Source of the DNA: Agarilytica sp045430345
GTDB taxonomy: Bacteria > Pseudomonadota > Gammaproteobacteria > Pseudomonadales > Cellvibrionaceae
Direction of reading: 5' to 3'
Assembly: GCA_045430345.1 (NCBI GenBank)
Contig: JAILXT010000001.1
Coordinates: 558,001-622,000, forward strand
DNA length: 64,000 bases
Position 1 is the first letter of the stretch, and every line of letters begins with the position of its first letter. The position numbers and the translations under genes are program-made. This document shows, in pieces, positions 14,512 through 23,975 of this stretch. The notes under the pieces were generated by a model that saw only the letters and a program-made list of their open reading frames with translations, ran no database searches and was not told the DNA's origin.

Positions 14512-15540
14512 ATGAAAAAATTTATCGGCCTGCTGTTGGCGGGCTTAGTATCGTTTGGCGTTTTTACAAGTTTAGATAGCTCAGCGGCCGGCAATGGCCA
14601 AATGATCATCGTTAATAATAACGGTGTAATGGACGGGAACGACCCTCAAGGTTTAGCGGGCGCTCCTACACCGGTATCGAGTTCAATATTCCACGTATTC
14701 GGCCATTCGCTTTTTACGTATACGGGCGGTGATGACGCAACACCTTCGCAATGGACTACCACAGGCGAATGGTTGGGGCTATTAGCGCAAGCTAGCGGAA
14801 CATCTTCGGCTGGGACATATACGTTCGGCCAGTTTACCAACCACAACTCACAGCCTTGGCCAAACGCAAACGTACAAGGCGGGTATGCGTCAAACAGTTT
14901 TGACCCAGCGCCGAATGGAAGCTTCCCAGGCCACAGTTACGAGCATTTCTATTTAATGCCTTCTAACTTCTTAGAGGCCGACATGGGAATGCCTCCCCAT
15001 AGTCAGCCAGTCACCACCGCAACAACTGACGCCAGCACGCTAATCGATAACATCTTATCCGTTTATCCTTCTGCCGAAATATTTTTATACGTTCACTGGG
15101 GAGATGCAGGCACTTACCCCGGCGCAGAGAACATGCTCCGCGCTTCGTTCGATACGTATAACACGGACCAGCAAACAACCTACCTTGACTGGCATATCGC
15201 ATGGCAAGACGCGCTCGTCGCTTCAGGCCGGGGCGTTAGGACTATACCGGTAGGGCCAATTATAGGATGGCTTTTTGAAAATGAGAGCTACCTGCAATCG
15301 GTTGATTTTAATCAGGTGTATGGCGATTCAGCTCCCCACGGAAGCGAAAATATATATTTTCTCGCCGCACTAATTTGCTATCGGGCGATATATGGCCAAG
15401 ACCCAAACATCGCATCTTTTACTTTTCCTGCGGGCGCAACGCAAATGCTCCCAGAGGTTACGGACAACGCAGCCGCTTTGGTCAGCGCCGTGCGATCTCG
15501 TCTTAATTACCACAACGCTAACGGCGTTTTAGTTTTTTAA
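14512..15540 (+). CDS. Secreted SGNH-family hydrolase
   Basis: The 342-residue product begins with a signal peptide (MKKFIGLLLAGLVSFGVFTS, cleavage probably after SSAA). Block I of SGNH esterases is HVFGHSLF with Ser66. The last block is GDSAPHGSENIYFLAALICY with Asp273 and His277, and the protein ends IYGQDP like many proteobacterial SGNH proteins. The substrate is unknown; phage SGNH enzymes may deacetylate or de-esterify surface polysaccharides. A signal peptide is odd for a virion part and argues for a secreted conversion factor or a protein acting on the envelope at lysis. Confidence 0.75.
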   Translation: MKKFIGLLLAGLVSFGVFTSLDSSAAGNGQMIIVNNNGVMDGNDPQGLAGAPTPVSSSIFHVFGHSLFTYTGGDDATPSQWTTTGEWLGLLAQASGTSSAGTYTFGQFTNHNSQPWPNANVQGGYASNSFDPAPNGSFPGHSYEHFYLMPSNFLEADMGMPPHSQPVTTATTDASTLIDNILSVYPSAEIFLYVHWGDAGTYPGAENMLRASFDTYNTDQQTTYLDWHIAWQDALVASGRGVRTIPVGPIIGWLFENESYLQSVDFNQVYGDSAPHGSENIYFLAALICYRAIYGQDPNIASFTFPAGATQMLPEVTDNAAALVSAVRSRLNYHNANGVLVF

Positions 15541-15568
15541 TTTTAGTTCTATTTATTGAGATTTATTT

Positions 15569-16342
15569 ATGCCGAATTTAGTTGGCCCAACTGATGCCGC
15601 TCCGTATTCAGCCATTGGATATTACGGATTTGGAGGCGGCAACGTAAACGTTACCGGCTTCACCGCAGCAGCTTCAGGCTCAAGTGACGTATTACAAACG
15701 CGCATTCTAGATTTTGGTACAAATACGCTGGTCCACTGCATCATATATGAGCAGGTAGGAGGGGCAGGACCTTTAAGCCCAATTGGTGAGATTGATGTTT
15801 TACCGGGACCATCCCCCCAAAACACTCCACTGTCAGGCGTTACCATCACTGCAGGCAATGTTTATTACTTGGCTCAATGGGGCGATGTTTCAGCGGTAGA
15901 TGGAGCGGCTTTTGTTCAATGGTCTAGCGATTCCTCAGTTGTAGCACCGGATGGTACAACCTCATTGGCCTCCGCATACAGCCCGGCACCCGACCCACTA
16001 ACTGTTGGCGCGCAAGACGCCGACGGACAAATGTTTTGGAACATTGATGGCACTCTAGGCGGAGCCGGTCCAAATCTGGGATTGAGAGAAACTTTCTACC
16101 AGGATGGGACGGGCACCCCGGTAACTGACAAGAACTACAACGTAACGGTTTTAGACTCTTCGTTAAATATTTTGATTCCAACTCAAGTAATTGCGTCTGC
16201 ATCTGGCTTAATTGAAGTCGACAGCCAAGCACTTGGATTATTAAATGATGTCGTGTGGCTGGCAGTGCGTGACGCCTCAGAGGGCAATCCAGATATTGCA
16301 GCAATGCTAGTTCCTGTCACCGTAATTGATTTGGACGCTTAA
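15569..16342 (+). CDS. Beta-rich protein of unknown function in the SGNH/Ig block
   Basis: The 257-residue product has no signal peptide and is Gly/Ala/Thr/Asp-rich with short alternating strands, typical of extracellular or virion beta-structure. The C-terminal third (TFYQDGTGTPVTDKNYNVTV) resembles phage adaptor proteins that accept tail or fibre domains, but no family is certain. It is followed 2 nt later by the Ig-repeat gene, so the two are expressed together. Confidence 0.6.
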   Translation: MPNLVGPTDAAPYSAIGYYGFGGGNVNVTGFTAAASGSSDVLQTRILDFGTNTLVHCIIYEQVGGAGPLSPIGEIDVLPGPSPQNTPLSGVTITAGNVYYLAQWGDVSAVDGAAFVQWSSDSSVVAPDGTTSLASAYSPAPDPLTVGAQDADGQMFWNIDGTLGGAGPNLGLRETFYQDGTGTPVTDKNYNVTVLDSSLNILIPTQVIASASGLIEVDSQALGLLNDVVWLAVRDASEGNPDIAAMLVPVTVIDLDA

Positions 16343-16344
16343 TA

Positions 16345-18069
16345 ATGGGTGATTGGACATACAAAAGCCATCGACACCCAACACAGCCCGGCTGGGAATA
16401 CGAAAGCCTTGCTTACGTTGCTTCTGGTGCAGCAGCAATCACGAACATTACGGGAACGATTGCACCCGGCCAAACGATAAATGTAAGCACTCAGAATATA
16501 GGAACGATCACCACAGCAACTTTTGGTGGTCGCCCGTTAGAAATACAGGGCACGGCAGTCAATTCCGTAACGTGCTTAATCCCTAGCGACATTGCATTAA
16601 TTTGGAATGAAGGGCACACACTAACTGTTGGCGATGGCGCAGACACCGCATCTCAAATTAACGTAACGCTAAACATTCCAGCAAATGGCTTAACGTCGAT
16701 TTACAGCGCTGCACCAGATTTTGTAGCGACGGAAAGCTTTGTAGAATTAGCGGCGGCTAACGGAGTGGGCGACCTAAATTATTCCGCTTCTGTTGGCGAA
16801 CATTTACAGATATTTGTAAATACTGGCGCAGTAACGGCGTTATCGGTTGACGGGTTTACGATACCGACAATAAATCCAGCGCAATCGATAATTGGTACGT
16901 TTGCATTTTTTAACCCCGGCAATGGACAGAGAACCGCAACGGCAAACTTTGCGATTCTGACAGAAGCGGATAGTACGCCGCCGGTTGTAACGCTTAATGG
17001 CCTTAACCCTCTAACACTCGAAATAAATACCGCTTATATTGAGTTGGGAGCTACGTCGAATGATAATATCGGCGGCGATATATCTGCGGGAATAGTGATA
17101 ACTGGATCGGTTGACACATCAACGATTGGCCAATACCAAATATCTTATTCAAGCACTGACGCAGCCGGGAACAATACAACAATTAGTCGTACGGTTAATG
17201 TTGTAGCTGTTGATTCCGTAGCACCGGTAATTACGTTGTTGGGCGGACAGTCGATTGACCTTGTATTGGGTTCGCCATTTATTGATCCCGGTGTTACAGC
17301 CTCAGACGATACAGATGGCGATATAACGGCAAACGTTATTGTCACGGGAGCAGTTGATACAAATACGCTTGGTAGCTACACGATTAGCTATAACGTATCT
17401 GATGCAGTCGGTAATGCAGCGGTACAAGTTCAGCGCACCGTAAACGTTCTCGCACTCCCCGACGTCATTAACCCGATAATCACACTGCAAGGTGATAACC
17501 CTTTATCTGCTTTTGTTGGTTTCTCGTTTGTTGATCCTGGTTACACGGCTGTAGATGAGACGGACGGCGATATAACTCCAAGTGTTACTGTTACGGGCAG
17601 TGTTGATACCGATACTATCGGCTCTTATTCAATAACATACTCAGCCAGTGATGCAGCGGGTAACGTTGCGAGTGTGGTACGTACGGTTAATGTGGTCGCT
17701 GTTGTAGCAGGCCAAACTAACGAGCCAGTAGACGCGCGCATATACGCGCTACCCGGCGCCGATGCCGGAATTCCGACATCGCTATATCGAAACAATACGA
17801 ACTATATTGTAGCTACCGATATTCTCGGCGCCTTTACGCACAATCCCGTGAGTGTGCAACAGGCCGTCATAGTTATTCAAAACGAATTAGAACAAACCAT
17901 CTTTGGACCTCTCGCACTTACACGGCTTGAAGATCAATGGGTTATCTCTACACCGCACGACCTAGAGCTATTGGATAACACGTGCACCATTACCGTAGAG
18001 ATTGATTCTAGCAATAACTCTCAGGGTCGATGGGTACGCGTGTTCGACATAGAAGATCGTGAAGAATAA
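16345..18069 (+). CDS. Protein with three tandem DUF5011 Ig-like domains
   Basis: The 574-residue product has an N-terminal region of about 205 residues and three near-identical Ig-like DUF5011 domains at about 211-287, 293-371 and 375-452. Each has the order PVITL, DPG, DxxDGDIT, VTGSVDT, Y-I-Y and DAAGN. A C-terminal domain of about 120 residues follows. Such domains project from surfaces and can bind carbohydrate weakly. No signal peptide is seen, which fits a virion decoration or fibre rather than a secreted protein. Its position between lysis and terminase genes, away from the tail genes, is unusual. Confidence 0.78.
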   Translation: MGDWTYKSHRHPTQPGWEYESLAYVASGAAAITNITGTIAPGQTINVSTQNIGTITTATFGGRPLEIQGTAVNSVTCLIPSDIALIWNEGHTLTVGDGADTASQINVTLNIPANGLTSIYSAAPDFVATESFVELAAANGVGDLNYSASVGEHLQIFVNTGAVTALSVDGFTIPTINPAQSIIGTFAFFNPGNGQRTATANFAILTEADSTPPVVTLNGLNPLTLEINTAYIELGATSNDNIGGDISAGIVITGSVDTSTIGQYQISYSSTDAAGNNTTISRTVNVVAVDSVAPVITLLGGQSIDLVLGSPFIDPGVTASDDTDGDITANVIVTGAVDTNTLGSYTISYNVSDAVGNAAVQVQRTVNVLALPDVINPIITLQGDNPLSAFVGFSFVDPGYTAVDETDGDITPSVTVTGSVDTDTIGSYSITYSASDAAGNVASVVRTVNVVAVVAGQTNEPVDARIYALPGADAGIPTSLYRNNTNYIVATDILGAFTHNPVSVQQAVIVIQNELEQTIFGPLALTRLEDQWVISTPHDLELLDNTCTITVEIDSSNNSQGRWVRVFDIEDREE

Positions 18070-18436
18070 TAAACCATCGCGTTATTGCGCACGATGCAGG
18101 ACAACACACAAAGATGAATGCCCCAACAAGCCTAAAGCATGGAGTAACAAAGATGCTAAGACGAGCGGTCGAGGTGGTGCACGATGGCGCGCTAAGCGTA
18201 AGCGCGTATTTGAGCGTGATATGTATTGTTGTAGCGTTTGTGGCCGTCCTGTTGATCTTCATGGCCCTAACCATGGTGTATGTGATCACATCGTACCTAT
18301 ATCGCAAGGCGGTACGGATGACGAGAGCAACCTACAAACTATTTGCCAAGGGTGCGACAAGGTTAAGACGCAAGAGGAGAGTATGCATGGTCGAGGAGAT
18401 ACGCAGAGCCAACGGGGTGACGGTGACATTTGTTAG
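18059..18436 (+). CDS. HNH endonuclease of the packaging module
   Basis: The 125-residue product has a CxxC-type zinc site at the N-terminus (CARC...DEC) and a full HNH motif: CSVCGRP, CDHIVPISQGG, SNLQTICQGC. HNH proteins next to terminase are needed for cos cleavage and packaging in HK97-type phages. The GTG start lies inside the end of the Ig-repeat gene. The location directly before the terminase genes strongly supports this role. Confidence 0.88.
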   Translation: MKNNKPSRYCARCRTTHKDECPNKPKAWSNKDAKTSGRGGARWRAKRKRVFERDMYCCSVCGRPVDLHGPNHGVCDHIVPISQGGTDDESNLQTICQGCDKVKTQEESMHGRGDTQSQRGDGDIC

Positions 18437-18491
18437 TAAAGAGTGCTCGCTTAAAGGGTTTGGTGAGCGCCTCGTTAAGGTTAGGGGTTGA
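18387..18491 (+). CDS. Possible 34-residue protein overlapping the HNH gene
   Basis: The frame MVEEIRRANGVTVTFVSKEC... starts behind GAGGAG at a suitable distance and ends 55 nt after the HNH stop. It fills the gap before the terminase and reads like a small mixed protein. It is too short for a family call, and the first half overlaps HNH coding. Confidence 0.3.
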   Translation: MVEEIRRANGVTVTFVSKECSLKGFGERLVKVRG

Positions 18492-18499
18492 GTGATGTC

Positions 18500-18619
18500 A
18501 TGCCGAGTAATGCAGAGAAGGGGGGGCGGGTAAAAAGTCTAGCGCCTAGTGCCGGGACACCACGCTCCCAGGAACATTTTTACGCGGACCAATTTTCAAC
18601 CGGTTTTCACCATGGATAA
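18500..18619 (+). CDS. Possible 39-residue leader protein of the terminase operon
   Basis: An ATG at 18500 opens MPSNAEKGGRVKSLAPSAGT..., which ends at 18619 so that its stop overlaps the terminase small-subunit ATG (ATGGATAA). This coupling is the only reason to list it. A short purine-rich stretch precedes the start. No relative is known to me. Confidence 0.28.
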   Translation: MPSNAEKGGRVKSLAPSAGTPRSQEHFYADQFSTGFHHG

Positions 18620-19106
18620 AAAGCCACCAAAAACGCTAAGCACTCCCCACATCAAGCATCGATACCCAACCAAAGACGGCAATGTCTCTGCGCTCCCTGG
18701 TGTTGACTTGGAGGATGTTAAAGCCGAAACGACACACGAGGAAACTGCAGCGGCATTAATTCCTCGCGGCACGACGGCGGCTCAAAAAAAAGTATGGCTT
18801 GAATTAGGACCGACCCTTGTCGCTAACAACCGGCTAAGCGAGCAGTCAGTGCACGCATTTCTTGAGTACTGCGATGTGGTTGTGGAGATGGCAGCGCTAC
18901 GGAAATTTAGAAAGACCAATAATTACAGCTACAAAACAACAGGCCGACACGGCGACCAAGTGAAAACACACCCAGAGATAGCGCAGCTCAACACATTGCG
19001 CACTCAATTTATGCAGCTATGCGCGCACTTTGGTATTACACCAGCCACCGCAGCGCGTGTCGGCACCGAACAGAAACCAGAAGAAAGCAACCCATTTAAA
19101 AAGTAA
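18612..19106 (+). CDS. Terminase small subunit, P27 family
   Basis: From the ATG at 18612 the product is 164 residues. It has the P27-family features: an AAQKKVWLELGPTLVANNRL helix pair, AFLEYCDVV and the conserved GRHGDQVKTHPEIAQLNTL followed by FGITPATAARV. The protein recognises phage DNA and delivers it to the large subunit. A longer GTG start at 18549 is possible but lacks a good ribosome-binding site. The large-subunit gene follows 3 nt later. Confidence 0.82.
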   Translation: MDKKPPKTLSTPHIKHRYPTKDGNVSALPGVDLEDVKAETTHEETAAALIPRGTTAAQKKVWLELGPTLVANNRLSEQSVHAFLEYCDVVVEMAALRKFRKTNNYSYKTTGRHGDQVKTHPEIAQLNTLRTQFMQLCAHFGITPATAARVGTEQKPEESNPFKK

Positions 19107-19109
19107 TGA

Positions 19110-20831
19110 ATGCAGTACGCCACTTATACGCGAGATCATTGGGCCGACATAGCGGCTTACGAAGATAGTGTAGTTAGTGGTGACCGTCCCGCGTGTCAGT
19201 GGGAAAAGCTTGCAATAAAACGCCACCTAAAAGACTTGGATTCGGCGAACGAAGACGACTACCCATATTATTTTGATTTCGACAAAGCGTTAGAGCCCAT
19301 CCACTTTATTGAGTGCTTCACTCACGTCAAAGGAAAGTGGTCGCGCGGCAAGAGCCTGGCAGAAAAACTAATCCAGCTAAGCCCTTGGCAGAAATGGATA
19401 ATTGCCAGCATATTCGGATGGCGAAACAAAGCTGATGGGTTGCGTAGGTTTTCATTAGTTTATATCTGCGTGCCAAGGAAGAACGGCAAAAGCGTTCTAG
19501 CGGCAGGGTTGAGTTTATTTATGCTCGCCGCAGATGGCGAGGAGGGCGCCGAAGTATATTGCGGAGCCACCACAGAAAAACAAGCATGGGAGGTGTTTAG
19601 GCCAGCTAAAAAGATGGCCGCACAGCAACGCCTTTTTACTTCGGCTCACGGCGTTGAGATACATGCAAAGAAATTAGAGAAAACCTCTGACGGTTCGCGA
19701 ATGGAGCCGTTAATAGGTAAGCCAGGGGATGGATCAAGCCCTTCTTTTTGGGTGGCCGACGAATATCACGAACACGAAAACGATGTATTCGTTGACACAA
19801 TGATTACAGGGCAAGGTGCTCGTGAGCAGGGATTGGGCTTAATCATTACGACCGCTGGCGATAACCACGAAGGTCCGTGTTTCGCCACTGAAGAAGATCT
19901 AAAAGCAATTCTAAGTGGCGCGGTCGAAGATGAAACATTTTTCGGTGTTGTTTATACGATAGATAAAGACATTGACTGGCGAAGCGTTACAGCGCTTGAG
20001 ATGGCAAACCCAAATATGGGTGTTTCAGTCTTCAGAAAGAATTTACTTTCTCAGCTAGCTAGAGCAAAGCGCAGCCCGCGCAAACAAAGCACCTATAAGA
20101 ATAAGCACTTAGACGTATGGGTTAGCGCGCGAGACGCTTGGCTCAATATGGAGTATTGGATACCAGCTAAACAGGTATTCGATCTTGACGACTTCCTTGG
20201 CTGGGAATGCGGACTTGGTGCCGACTTATCCGAATCGAAAGATTTAACTGCAATTGTTAAATGCTTCAAAAAAATCATCGACGGAAAAGACCATTACTAT
20301 TTTTCGGGAACGTACTACACGACGGAAGAACAAGCCAAAGAAAACAAGAACTACGCACAATGGATTGATGACGGCCACCTAGTCGAATGTGACGGCGCCA
20401 TGATCGATTACGTTCAGATCGAAGAGGACTTAGAAGCCGAGGCTGAGAAGTACGACATTGAGCATTGTTTTTTCGATCCCAAGGGCGCGGCCAACTTAGC
20501 GCAACGAGTACAAAATAATATCGGTATCGAGGCAGTCCGCTTCGAACAATCCTACACAAATTTTTCGCCAATAATGAAAGACTTTGAGTCCTTGCTACTC
20601 GATGATCGAATTCATCACGACGGCAACCCGTGCTTAACGTGGATGGTGGGCAACATCATTGCGAAAACAACAATGGACGGAAAAGATTATCGACCAGTTA
20701 AAGCAAGCGCTAAAAAGAAAATTGATGGAGGCGTCGCGATGTTGATGGCCTTTGCGAATATTTATACGCCCGAAGATGACGACAATAATCTCGCCAAACA
20801 CCTAGAATCAACCGGTTTAAGAACCCTATGA
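19110..20831 (+). CDS. Terminase large subunit
   Basis: The 573-residue product has the Terminase_1 motor-nuclease layout: adenine-binding region SPWQKWI, Walker A PRKNGKS near residue 128, Walker B FWVADEYHE near 208, and a C-terminal RNase H-like nuclease with Asp in ADLSESKD, FFDPKGAA and a late DGGVAMLMA. It packages DNA into proheads in HK97-type phages. Its stop overlaps the portal start (ATGA). Confidence 0.95.
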   Translation: MQYATYTRDHWADIAAYEDSVVSGDRPACQWEKLAIKRHLKDLDSANEDDYPYYFDFDKALEPIHFIECFTHVKGKWSRGKSLAEKLIQLSPWQKWIIASIFGWRNKADGLRRFSLVYICVPRKNGKSVLAAGLSLFMLAADGEEGAEVYCGATTEKQAWEVFRPAKKMAAQQRLFTSAHGVEIHAKKLEKTSDGSRMEPLIGKPGDGSSPSFWVADEYHEHENDVFVDTMITGQGAREQGLGLIITTAGDNHEGPCFATEEDLKAILSGAVEDETFFGVVYTIDKDIDWRSVTALEMANPNMGVSVFRKNLLSQLARAKRSPRKQSTYKNKHLDVWVSARDAWLNMEYWIPAKQVFDLDDFLGWECGLGADLSESKDLTAIVKCFKKIIDGKDHYYFSGTYYTTEEQAKENKNYAQWIDDGHLVECDGAMIDYVQIEEDLEAEAEKYDIEHCFFDPKGAANLAQRVQNNIGIEAVRFEQSYTNFSPIMKDFESLLLDDRIHHDGNPCLTWMVGNIIAKTTMDGKDYRPVKASAKKKIDGGVAMLMAFANIYTPEDDDNNLAKHLESTGLRTL

Positions 20832-22051
20832 CATTATTTTCAAATCCGTTTCGGAAGAAAAGCGCGGAGATATTGGACACGCCCGACAAAATAGCGACGG
20901 CTCTAGAAGAATATCTATCGTCGTATCAAAGTGAAACGGGCATGAAGGTAACGAAAGATACGGCCATGCGCGCCGCCACAGTCTTTGGTTGCGTCCGGGT
21001 GTTGTGTGAGTCGGTCGGTATGCTGCCTTGCAAGCTGTTCGAGCAAGCGGGGCTATCAAAAAACACTGCAACTGACCACTGGCTATACCAATTGTTGGCG
21101 GTACAGCCGAATGGCTACATGACGCCACAAGAGTTTTGGGAGCTGGTTGTTGCGAACCTAAGTTGGAGTGGAAACTTTTACGCATACAAGGTGCGGGTAC
21201 GCGATGAGGTACGTGAATTATTACCGCTGGCAAATAGCAGTGTTAAGCCAAAGCTTGGATCGGATTGGGTGCCTGAATACGAAGTAACGTTTGCTAATGG
21301 AAAAAAAGAAACGTTAACGCAGGATGATATTTGGCATGTTCGGCTTTTTTCTAAGGACGGGCTCAATGGGTTAAGCCCAATTGCATATGCGCGCGAATCA
21401 ATAGGTCTTTCTTTGGCCGCACAGAAGCAAGGCGCTCGATGGTTCGCTAACGGCGTTGCGCCAAGCGGTGTCCTTTCTACCGACAGCAAGCTAACTAATG
21501 ACGCAATGGACCGTCTAGCCAAGCAATTTAAAGAGAAGCACGTTGGCAGTAGCAATATAAGCAACCCCCTGATACTGGAGCTTGGCCTTAAATGGCTAAG
21601 CACCAGTATGAACGCTCAGGATTTGCAGTTCTTAGAAACTCGCAAATTCCAACGCGACGAAATTTGCGCAATGTTCAGGGTGCCGCCACACATGGTTGCC
21701 AACATGGATAAGGCCACGTTCTCAAACATTGAACACCAAAGCTTGAGCTTTGTTACAAACTCACTTGTCCCTTACCTAACCCGAATCGAGCAGCGAATTT
21801 CAATCGGTCTAATCCCCCATGGAGATCGCGCAAAATATTTTGCAAAGTTTAATACGGGCGCATTGCTACGCGGGGATATGAAAGCGCGATTCGAGTCATA
21901 CCGCACTGGAATTCAGCACGGAATACTTTCTCCGAATGAGGCGAGGGCGTTCGAAGACTGGAACCCAAGAGAGGGTGGCGACATATATCTAACCCCCATG
22001 AACATGACAACCGACCCAGAGGCAGATGAAAGTGAAAACAAAAAACCTTGA
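20828..22051 (+). CDS. HK97-family portal protein
   Basis: The 407-residue product has the portal signature: RAATVFGCVRVLCESVGMLP, YQLLAVQPNGYMTPQEFWEL, LSPIAYARESIGLSLAAQ and, near the C-terminus, FNTGALLRGDMKARFESYRTG followed by NEARAFEDWNPREGGD. It forms the dodecameric DNA entry ring. The gene overlaps terminase by 4 nt and the protease by 26 nt. The length is normal for the family. Confidence 0.95.
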   Translation: MTLFSNPFRKKSAEILDTPDKIATALEEYLSSYQSETGMKVTKDTAMRAATVFGCVRVLCESVGMLPCKLFEQAGLSKNTATDHWLYQLLAVQPNGYMTPQEFWELVVANLSWSGNFYAYKVRVRDEVRELLPLANSSVKPKLGSDWVPEYEVTFANGKKETLTQDDIWHVRLFSKDGLNGLSPIAYARESIGLSLAAQKQGARWFANGVAPSGVLSTDSKLTNDAMDRLAKQFKEKHVGSSNISNPLILELGLKWLSTSMNAQDLQFLETRKFQRDEICAMFRVPPHMVANMDKATFSNIEHQSLSFVTNSLVPYLTRIEQRISIGLIPHGDRAKYFAKFNTGALLRGDMKARFESYRTGIQHGILSPNEARAFEDWNPREGGDIYLTPMNMTTDPEADESENKKP

Positions 22052-22685
22052 TGCGCATCTAAAAATCAAAAGCGTTAGTGAGAGTGGTGAATTTACCGGT
22101 TATGGGTCAGTGTTTAACGTGATCGACAGTGATAGAGATATTGTCGTTAAGGGAGCGTTCCAAAAATCATTGGCCGAACAAAAATCAAAATCGCAAATGC
22201 CTGCTTTGTTGTGGCAGCACGACAGAAAAGAGCCTATCGGAGTATTCAAAGAAATCTACGAAGACGATCACGGGCTGGTTGTTAAGGGGCAGCTATTAAT
22301 TGATGACGACCCGCTAGCCAAGCGAGCCTACGCACATATGAAGGCGGGATCACTAACCGGACTTTCCATCGGATTTATGGTTAAGGATGAAGAATACGAC
22401 CCCAACAAAGAGGCGTATTTACTTAAAGAAATTGATTTGCGCGAGGTGTCCTTGGTGACATTTCCCGCGAATGATATTGCGCGAGTTTCTGAAATAAAAA
22501 GCACATTCGAACAGGGTAATACCCCGAATGCTAGCCAGATTGAACGGCTACTGCGTGACGCTGGCTTTAGCAGAAAACAAGCGAAGGGGTTCATGTCTGA
22601 AGGATATTCAGCTCTGCGCGACGCCGAGGAATTGAAAGCCGCCGATGTACTACACATTTTCAAATCAGAATTAAAGGTAAATTAA
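22026..22685 (+). CDS. HK97-family prohead protease
   Basis: The 219-residue product has the S78-type fold: GYGSVFNVIDSDRDIVVKGAF at the N-terminus, the catalytic His in LLWQHD (about residue 67), the catalytic Ser in LTGLSIGF (about 113-120), then LREVSLVTFPAN. It trims scaffolding (the delta domain of the capsid protein) during head maturation. AGAGGCAG precedes its ATG inside the portal gene. The C-terminal ADVLHIF-type helical tail is common in the family. Confidence 0.93.
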   Translation: MKVKTKNLDAHLKIKSVSESGEFTGYGSVFNVIDSDRDIVVKGAFQKSLAEQKSKSQMPALLWQHDRKEPIGVFKEIYEDDHGLVVKGQLLIDDDPLAKRAYAHMKAGSLTGLSIGFMVKDEEYDPNKEAYLLKEIDLREVSLVTFPANDIARVSEIKSTFEQGNTPNASQIERLLRDAGFSRKQAKGFMSEGYSALRDAEELKAADVLHIFKSELKVN

Positions 22686-22686
22686 T

Positions 22687-23907
22687 ATGTCAGTAGACAA
22701 GCAAGATATCCAAGAAGTCGCCAAAGTGTTAGGCGCAACTGTCGAAAAAATGCAGGCAGCCAATGACAAGCGCCTAGATGGTATTGAGGGCGAAAAAGCA
22801 AAGCTTGCCGGAACGGTTTCGGATTTAACCAACAACGTTTTGGAGCTGCAAAAACATAAAGACGAGCTAGAATCGCGCCTCAAAGAAATGGAAAATTCTG
22901 CCGCTCGCCCTGGACGATCAGCAGATAAGGATGCGGAGGCGCATAAAGAGGCCTTCGGGTTGTTTATGCGCAAGGGTACCGACGATGGTTTGGCCGCCCT
23001 ACAAGCAAAAGCCCTCAACCTTGGCGCAGATGAAGATGGCGCATATGCCGTGCCGGAAGATTTAGATACAAATATTTCTTCCATGCTCCGAAACGAAACA
23101 CCAATGCGTCAAGCGTGCAGGGTGATTACTGTCGGTGGCGAAGGCTACAAAAAGTTGTTCAATCTAAACGGTGCGACTTCGGGATGGGTTGGTGAAACCG
23201 ACGCTCGCCTGGAAACGGGTACGCCTACGTTAGCGCAACTCACCCCAACCTTTGGCGAGATTTATGCCAACCCAAGCGCCACTCAAAAATCATTGGACGA
23301 TATGTTTTTTGATTCGGAGGCGTGGCTAGGTGAAGAGGTTCAACTTGAGTTCGCTGAGCAAGAAAATGCGGCTTACACGTCTGGGGTTGGGGCAAATATG
23401 CCTCCTGGGCTATTCGCAGCGCCGACTGCAGCAACGGCTGACGCCACGCGCGCTTTCGGCACTTTTGAGCATGTTGTTGCAGGTACGGGAGGCACATTAA
23501 CCGATGCGTCAGCAGACGCATTAAAGATATTCCCTCACAAACTTAAAGCCGGCTATCGACAAAATGCAGCATGGATGATGGCTGGCGCCACGCTAGAAAC
23601 CATTATGGTCATGAAAGACGGGCAGGGGAATTATTTGTGGCGAGCTGGCCTCGAAGAAGATGCTCCACTCAAACTGTCTGGTCGTCGAGTAATCGAAAAT
23701 GAAGACATGCCTGGTGTCGCCGCCGGTGCAAACGCCATCGCTTTCGGTGATTTTAATCGCGCGTATTACATCTTTGACCGTATGGGAACACGAGTATTGC
23801 GCGACCCGTACACTAACAAGCCTTACGTTCAGTTTTACACGACTAAGCGCGTAGGCGGTATGGTTGCCGACACTCGATCACTCAAGATGATTCAAATCGC
23901 ACCGTAA
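22687..23907 (+). CDS. Major capsid protein, HK97 fold
   Basis: The 406-residue product has an N-terminal coiled-coil delta domain (about 1-100; MQAANDKRLDGIEGEKAKLAG..., VLELQKHKDELESRLKEMEN), expected to be removed by the neighbouring protease. The HK97 fold follows: DGAYAVPEDLDTNISSMLRN, TPTLAQLTPTFGEIYANP, the E-loop/P-domain region and the terminal MVADTRSLKMIQI. It forms the head shell. AAGGTAA precedes the ATG. Confidence 0.94.
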   Translation: MSVDKQDIQEVAKVLGATVEKMQAANDKRLDGIEGEKAKLAGTVSDLTNNVLELQKHKDELESRLKEMENSAARPGRSADKDAEAHKEAFGLFMRKGTDDGLAALQAKALNLGADEDGAYAVPEDLDTNISSMLRNETPMRQACRVITVGGEGYKKLFNLNGATSGWVGETDARLETGTPTLAQLTPTFGEIYANPSATQKSLDDMFFDSEAWLGEEVQLEFAEQENAAYTSGVGANMPPGLFAAPTAATADATRAFGTFEHVVAGTGGTLTDASADALKIFPHKLKAGYRQNAAWMMAGATLETIMVMKDGQGNYLWRAGLEEDAPLKLSGRRVIENEDMPGVAAGANAIAFGDFNRAYYIFDRMGTRVLRDPYTNKPYVQFYTTKRVGGMVADTRSLKMIQIAP

Positions 23908-23940
23908 ACCAACAAGTATAACTAGGTAAGAAAATCAACA

Positions 23941-23962
23941 ACGGGCTTAACGGCCCGTTTTT
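23941..23962 (+). terminator. Intrinsic terminator behind the capsid gene
   Basis: ACGGGC-TTAACG-GCCCGT followed by a TTTTT run (ends 23962). It would reduce transcription of connector and tail genes relative to the capsid unless the polymerase is antiterminated. Confidence 0.75.
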
Positions 23963-23975
23963 ATGGAAAACTGAA

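Noticed and set aside
16978..17700. Internal DNA repeats as a possible recombination or mobile element
   Set aside because: The similarity comes from three homologous DUF5011 domains in one open frame.
18114..18491. 125-codon frame with a membrane-like stretch overlapping the HNH gene
   Set aside because: The HNH frame has clear zinc and HNH motifs over the same bases. Only the last 34 codons, beyond most of HNH, were kept as a weak possibility.
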